Source of the DNA: Claveliimonas acetigenes
GTDB taxonomy: Bacteria; Bacillota; Clostridia; Lachnospirales; Lachnospiraceae
Assembly (NCBI RefSeq): GCF_025567385.1
Contig: NZ_JAOQJU010000013.1
Location: forward strand, 1 to 64,000
DNA: 64,000 bases
Direction: 5' to 3'
A program made the position numbers and the translations under genes. Of this stretch, positions 60,501 to 64,000 are shown piece by piece; position 1 is the stretch's first letter, and each line of letters begins with the position of its first letter. The notes beneath the pieces were generated by a model. The model worked only from the letters and a program-made list of their open reading frames with translations, ran no database searches and had not been told where the DNA came from.

Positions 60501-61316
60501 ATCCACCGCTGCAATATCATCCTCAATTAACTGAGAAGCATAGACGTAATTGCTTCCATCATAGATGGCTTTTACCTGGGCGTCTGTTAATGTCTGATTA
60601 TAAATCTTAAAATCTGTCACGATGGCATCGCAATATCTGTCAGCACCCCAGTTTGATTTTGCAATATAACCTAACACATTTCCATTCCCTCTGAACACTT
60701 CATCCAGATCGTGAGAGTGATCCAAAGTTCCTTTCAATTCGCCATTTACATACAATTTTAATCTCTGTCCCTCTGATGTTACCGTCAACACGCTGAATGT
60801 CTTCGTATCCAGTATCACATTACCGGAACCCGGTATGGAATTTTCAGCATTGTTCGCTCCCTGTGTCTTAATGGCAACATTGATATTGCCGGATGCCAGC
60901 CTTGGATTAAAGAACAGATAATCTGTTGAATCCCCTGTTCCGATGGTCCAAAGGAACTGATACTGAGCCGTCCGTGGAATTAAGGCAATCTCCACACTAA
61001 AGCCCTCTTTGTAATCTGTAAGACTGTCCTTAATTGACAGAGGAAGATCAATATAAGATCCGTCAGCCCCCGCGTTCCCTCCCGGCAGCTCCAGAAAGGT
61101 ATCTCCCAACTCCTCTTTGAAATCGGATGAGGATATGTTGTGCAATACAGCATCATTTCCCTTTCCGGATTGATCCAGCAGCTTTGTATCACTATGTGAC
61201 ATATCGTAATGAGCAACAATATCATATGTTTCCGGCTCTTCTGCCCTTACATAAGATGGAACCGCACTAAAAACAGTCGCCGCTGCCAATAGCAATGCAA
61301 GTAGTTTCTTCTTCAT
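57573..61316 (-). CDS. SLH-anchored GH43 glycosidase, paralogue of the next gene
   Basis: This 1247-residue protein has the same plan as its downstream neighbour: signal peptide, LamG-like domain, two atrophied Ig domains, a propeller fragment (LLKEPYIFRMKDGSFGVL), an Ig linker (NPAVTTKVGETVDLADIKV), a full GH43 propeller, Pro-Asp repeats and three SLH repeats. The GH43 part starts RRADPTITEYNGKYYF and contains HWAPELHVLDG and CGPGHNSYV. The general acid is probably the Glu in FVTEGPNTIF. It has its own extended -10 promoter behind the GH10 terminator. The two paralogues differ enough in the catalytic domain to expect different linkages. Confidence 0.9.
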   Translation of the reverse strand: MKKKLLALLLAAATVFSAVPSYVRAEEPETYDIVAHYDMSHSDTKLLDQSGKGNDAVLHNISSSDFKEELGDTFLELPGGNAGADGSYIDLPLSIKDSLTDYKEGFSVEIALIPRTAQYQFLWTIGTGDSTDYLFFNPRLASGNINVAIKTQGANNAENSIPGSGNVILDTKTFSVLTVTSEGQRLKLYVNGELKGTLDHSHDLDEVFRGNGNVLGYIAKSNWGADRYCDAIVTDFKIYNQTLTDAQVKAIYDGSNYVYASQLIEDDIAAVDLGNLSAVTEDMTLPAAGSVNGSVITWKSGNTDIISDEGKVTPADETTKVELTATFSLSGVSVHKTYSAYVIGKNDKADIILEQYLNLSYYITAEDTLPLEILGTEVSWTSDCEDIDTETGKITPSKEGITDVGLTASVTLDGKKKEKKFQVKLLGTDSAYVLSYTREADASKDGMYNDYVSDNMHLGYSEDGEDYRALLNNTGVLFAKAQGETTKLLKEPYIFRMKDGSFGVLAVRVTQGETAADEVGTLLFFTSKDLLSYTEVGMIWLDDTERISNPACVYDAVEDSYRITWTGLDSRLSYANVTKDFQTFTEAEVSAPIQAGSVETDIPYAIPGNTVGITEEEGTHLLNKLDKVVNTTVENPAVTTKVGETVDLADIKVTANYSDGSSAEKMVLWNEEELAAVDFDTEGTYTVTGKVRQISDQTDENDPFIERRADPTITEYNGKYYFIATTEAAVDNNYGLYIREADTITGLNQAEEHLVFNKEKAAEYGYDAPTNHWAPELHVLDGELYMFFSVNLGSGFNVQSMLMKLTGDDPTNYDDWGDLHQFLNKDGNPLTEPYGGITLDMTHFSYGGRDYVAWSQRNFGKNGGTADLWIGEIDRSKPYQLISDAVKFVNCEYGWERNHTFVTEGPNTIFTDDKLYLTYSGGATDETYCVGVTTIDLNENTDFLDPSAWTKCNYPVLTGLSVEGLCGPGHNSYVKETDGTLINVYHAKKGIYGSRDTFLRIVHFGADGAPILDMTEENEILPENKTVTMTVKVEKAATPDPDPQPTPDPTPDPDPQPTPNPKLPYVDVAEGDWFYNEVAYNYYEEIMTGMDPTHFEPYTILPRAQFATILYRMNGEPGVTYTAKFPDVPDKEFYSNAVLWAAEAKVVTGYTDSGYFGTNDPITREQMAVMMYRYANYKGYSTGNKADFDSFTDADKVNAFAEEAMAWAVGNGIITGKYNGTVIDPQGNATRAECAIILTRFLDKIAK

Positions 61317-61349
61317 ACCTTCTTCTCCTCCTTTACAATAATTAATTCT

Positions 61350-61358
61350 ATTATAGCA
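61350..61358 (-). promoter_or_regulatory. Extended -10 promoter of the GH43-GH43-GH127 unit
   Basis: On the minus strand TGCTATAAT is an extended -10 element 34 bases before the ATG at 61316. The form is the same as at the GH78 gene. Confidence 0.5.
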
Positions 61359-61390
61359 ACACTTTTTATGTTTCTCCCTAAAAAACCAGA

Positions 61391-61432
61391 CAAAAAAACC
61401 ATGAAAATCTATAATTCATAAAACTTCCATGG
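61391..61432 (-). terminator. Terminator of the GH10 gene
   Basis: On the minus strand CCATGGAA and TTTTCATGG pair around an AT-rich loop with one mismatch, followed by seven T residues, about 20 bases after the stop. Confidence 0.75.
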
Positions 61433-61453
61433 CTTTCTATATGATACTTATTT

Positions 61454-63217
61454 TTATATACTATCGTCCAGAATTGAGCCAAAAAATGCCGGTTTTGGAT
61501 TCAGTTCTTCATCAAACAATAATGGATAATGGGTTTCTCCGCCGTTATTCAGCCAGGTACGGCTGTCGTTCAATCCCCAGAAAGTAACATTCGTTATATT
61601 GACAATCCCTTCGTCGTCAAGCTGCTTTAATGTACGGAAAATCTCTTTATAACGTGCCGACAATTTCTGCTGCCCTTCCACAGAATTATCCGTCTGTTGA
61701 ATGTCCAGCTCGGTAATCTGAATTTCCAGTCCCATCTGCGCAAATTTCCGAATAGTGTTTTCATAATTCTGCACCGATGGATATTCCAGAAGAATGTGGC
61801 TTTGCATTCCAATTCCGTCTATCAAACCTTCTTCCTGCAATTTTCCTGCCATCTCACAGATTGCCGCATCCTTTTCGTAGCAATTAAAGTCATTGTAGAA
61901 GAGCTTCTGCTGTGGATCCGCATACTTTCTTGCATAGGAAAAAGCCTTTTCCACATAGTCCGCTCCGATAATCTGATACCAGTAGTTTCCTTCCGCAAGC
62001 ATCTGTCCTTCTTCCGGCGAATTGGCATCGATAGCTTCATTTACCACATCCCAGCAGGTGATAAGCCCCGGATAATTGCTGTTAAAATATGTCATTACCT
62101 GACAGATATAGTTTTCCATTCGCTTAAGCATGACATCCCTGGATACCAAAGGCGCGTCCGGTGCGTCGCTGAATCCTTCTGTAAAAAGCCATTTCGGCGT
62201 CTGCTTATACCAGACCAGCGTATGGCCCCGAAGTTTCATCCCGTTTTCTTCTGCAAACTCAAGAAGCGGAATTGCTTCTGTCACTTCTATAACAGGGTAT
62301 TCTTCTTCCCCTCTCGCCACAGTCTTCTGATGGTTCAAAAGAGCTGCGGGCTTCATAGCATTTTCACAAGTCATGTAAGAAAACTGTTCCTGAATCAGCG
62401 TTCTTTCCTTTTCGCCGTTAAGCGTTCTCGGCTCAAGCGCCACTCCTATGGAAAAATTGTCAGCGTATAGCTCCCGCATCCGGTAAAGAATTCCGGTTTC
62501 TTTATATTGTTCGTAGAAATTCCGTTCTCCTTCCTCCGGCATCGTTACGCTTACTTCCAGGAGTTTACAGAATCGCTGAATCATTGCCGCGCACTCAGCG
62601 CGGTTTGCCGTTCCCTGCGGATTCAGCCGTCCCCGGTCTCCTGTAATAATCCGGCTTGCTGCCGCCCACGCCATCGCATCCTTTGCATAACCGCTTACCT
62701 TTCCTTCATCCGGGAAATCTGACAGTTCTGCCCGGCCGGAAACATCCATCTCTTTACTCTTTGCATAGCGGTAGAGTATCACGGCCAGCTCTTCACGGGA
62801 AATATTTTTCCCCGGCTCAAAAAGCCCTGTATCCGTATATCCGGTGATAATCTTGTTTTCATTCGCCCATATAACAGCTTCCGAATAGAACTCTCCCTGC
62901 GGCACATCCGAGAATTTTTCCTTATATACCACATCCGGGGTATTTTCCATTCTGTAAATGATGGTTGCAACATGTGCTCTTTTCAGTTCCGTTGCCGGTT
63001 CAAACATCGTCTGTGTCATACCGGTCATAATTCCCTGCGAACTCACGTAATTCACAACCTCATAATACCAGTCGTCTTCTGTTACATCCTGAAATTTTAT
63101 TCCCCCCTGCTCTTCCGATGCATAAACCGGGAAATCTATAAGTCCCGCGGCTGCCGGGACAGTCAGCGTCACCGCCATCAGCACCGCCGCGCATCTCTTA
63201 AATATTCTTATCTTCAA
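61454..63217 (-). CDS. GH10 endo-1,4-beta-xylanase with N-terminal SLH repeats
   Basis: This 587-residue secreted enzyme cuts the xylan backbone. After a signal peptide come three SLH repeats (about 40-220), then a GH10 barrel. The acid/base is Glu394 in CWDVVNEAIDA and the nucleophile is Glu503 in IQITELDIQ; MKLRGHTLVWYKQTP and FYNDFNC are standard. The SLH repeats are at the N-terminus here, opposite to the other four glycosidases, and diverge more in sequence. I use the TTG at 63217 behind AAAGGAG, which gives a clean signal peptide; the gene overlaps the end of the CBM gene by 20 bases. Confidence 0.92.
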   Translation of the reverse strand: MKIRIFKRCAAVLMAVTLTVPAAAGLIDFPVYASEEQGGIKFQDVTEDDWYYEVVNYVSSQGIMTGMTQTMFEPATELKRAHVATIIYRMENTPDVVYKEKFSDVPQGEFYSEAVIWANENKIITGYTDTGLFEPGKNISREELAVILYRYAKSKEMDVSGRAELSDFPDEGKVSGYAKDAMAWAAASRIITGDRGRLNPQGTANRAECAAMIQRFCKLLEVSVTMPEEGERNFYEQYKETGILYRMRELYADNFSIGVALEPRTLNGEKERTLIQEQFSYMTCENAMKPAALLNHQKTVARGEEEYPVIEVTEAIPLLEFAEENGMKLRGHTLVWYKQTPKWLFTEGFSDAPDAPLVSRDVMLKRMENYICQVMTYFNSNYPGLITCWDVVNEAIDANSPEEGQMLAEGNYWYQIIGADYVEKAFSYARKYADPQQKLFYNDFNCYEKDAAICEMAGKLQEEGLIDGIGMQSHILLEYPSVQNYENTIRKFAQMGLEIQITELDIQQTDNSVEGQQKLSARYKEIFRTLKQLDDEGIVNITNVTFWGLNDSRTWLNNGGETHYPLLFDEELNPKPAFFGSILDDSI

Positions 63218-64000
63218 ATTTTCTAATCTCCTTTTTACGCTTTTTTTGTATACCAATCCCTCCCACAGAAAGGATTCCAATTGTTAATGCACAGACAGAC
63301 ACCTGCTTCCATGGAATCTTCTTTACCGTCTCAATGTAAGTCTGACCCAGATTCTTGATCCAAACCGGTCCTGATTCTTTCTTTTCTTTATCAGGCTGCG
63401 CGGCAGGCTGCATATCCGACTTTAATTCCACATCATCGATTAAAAAGGCAAGCTCCGGATCCGTCGCTTCAAAATAAAGGACAATTTTTCCGGTCTTTTC
63501 CCTCACCAAATATTCTCCTGTAACCTGGGTCCATTCGCCTTTCTTTATATCGGAACCCGCCGCAATCCAGTGATAGGAAATCTCGCCAGCCGCATCCTCT
63601 TCCTGTATGCAAAACCGAATCTCCTGCGGTTCGCTCTTCTCATGTTTTGTCCAGAAGGAAACATGCAAGTATTTTCCCTGCAGACCGGCGTCGGTAAAGT
63701 CCCTCTCTACTCCATGCCAGCTCAATGTTCTTCCGCTTACGGAAAGTGCTTTACTGCCGCCGTGTGCCTGGCTGGAAATTGCAGCTTTCCCCTCACCACG
63801 GTTATCAAAAAACGGGCTGCCATCTTCAAAATCAATCGTCAGAACAGAGAAAGGCGCTACACTGCTTCTCTTCTGTTCCGCCGCCGCGGATGCGCCGCCG
63901 TCTGTATTGCTGCCGTCCGGCGCTTCTGATTCCTCAATCCACTGCGTCGTCTGCAGATTCACGTCATCAATTACAAAAGACGCAGAAGAATCAGAACTTT
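63198..64000 (-). CDS. Membrane-anchored carbohydrate-binding-module protein, 5' end outside window
   Basis: The frame is open to the window edge, so the start is missing. The visible 267 residues hold the end of one CBM4/9- or CBM22-like module (SFVIDDVNLQTTQW), a complete second one (VLTIDFEDGSPFFDNRGEGK to ELAFLIDDVELKS), a linker, and a C-terminal membrane helix (VSVCALTIGILSVGGIGI) with a Lys-rich tail. It is therefore anchored in the membrane, unlike the SLH proteins. Such modules bind xylan and often precede a GH10 domain, which may lie beyond the edge or be replaced by the GH10 gene that overlaps its 3' end. Confidence 0.75.
   Translation of the reverse strand, partial: SSDSSASFVIDDVNLQTTQWIEESEAPDGSNTDGGASAAAEQKRSSVAPFSVLTIDFEDGSPFFDNRGEGKAAISSQAHGGSKALSVSGRTLSWHGVERDFTDAGLQGKYLHVSFWTKHEKSEPQEIRFCIQEEDAAGEISYHWIAAGSDIKKGEWTQVTGEYLVREKTGKIVLYFEATDPELAFLIDDVELKSDMQPAAQPDKEKKESGPVWIKNLGQTYIETVKKIPWKQVSVCALTIGILSVGGIGIQKKRKKEIRKFEDKNI

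Overview
The window looks like part of a chromosome of an anaerobic gut clostridium, most likely Lachnospiraceae. The evidence is AG-rich Shine-Dalgarno sites, frequent TTG starts, a pyrophosphate-type phosphofructokinase, an agr/LytTR-type two-component system, and very large secreted glycosidases carrying SLH cell-wall anchors. This placement is inferred from gene content; species cannot be read from the sequence. Nearly all genes lie on the minus strand. No rRNA, intact insertion sequence, prophage or CRISPR array was seen.

Region 1 (1-16.4 kb): an AraC regulator (+) faces a Fic-domain protein (-). Next comes a six-gene minus-strand block: membrane pseudokinase, membrane-anchored Ig-like protein, lidless Hsp70, a 1353-residue protein with four CbbX/SpoVK-type AAA+ modules, a small acidic Cys-containing protein, and a Sel1-repeat membrane protein. 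The last four have their own near-perfect sigma-A promoter. Upstream are PPi-phosphofructokinase and glycerol kinase.

Region 2 (16.4-24 kb): a membrane-anchored beta-propeller-like protein and a receiver-like protein lacking the phospho-acceptor Asp diverge from a LytTR response regulator/GHKL kinase pair. A secreted PI-PLC-like protein with a C-terminal wall-sorting-like tail converges on the kinase gene.

Region 3 (24-26.2 kb): an AT-rich three-gene cassette (GHKL-type ATPase, STAS-like DUF4325-type protein, small membrane protein) sits directly behind a tRNA-Arg gene.

Region 4 (26.4-37.5 kb): a RiPP-like locus holds a 44-residue precursor-like peptide and a small lipoprotein. It also encodes a radical SAM/SPASM enzyme, a Ser/His signal-peptidase-like protease, an HprK-like kinase, PqqD and a nucleotidyltransferase-like protein, followed by an ABC-class ATPase. 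A secreted ricin-like/Ig-like protein and a Wzm/Wzt-type ABC exporter lie upstream of the peptide gene.

Region 5 (37.5-38.4 kb): six tRNA genes with a tandem array built from pieces of tRNA-Thr.

Region 6 (38.6-64 kb): surface polysaccharide-degrading enzymes, namely a GH78 rhamnosidase, a GH127/GH146 beta-L-arabinofuranosidase, two GH43 enzymes, a GH10 xylanase and a CBM protein cut by the window end. The five enzymes carry SLH triplets, which suggests wall-bound breakdown of arabinoxylan or arabinan/rhamnose-containing pectin. Between GH78 and GH127 lie a MerR-controlled iron alcohol dehydrogenase, decayed dinD and AAA-ATPase-like remnants, and an orphan AbiEi-type protein. Several long structured palindromic repeats are scattered between genes.
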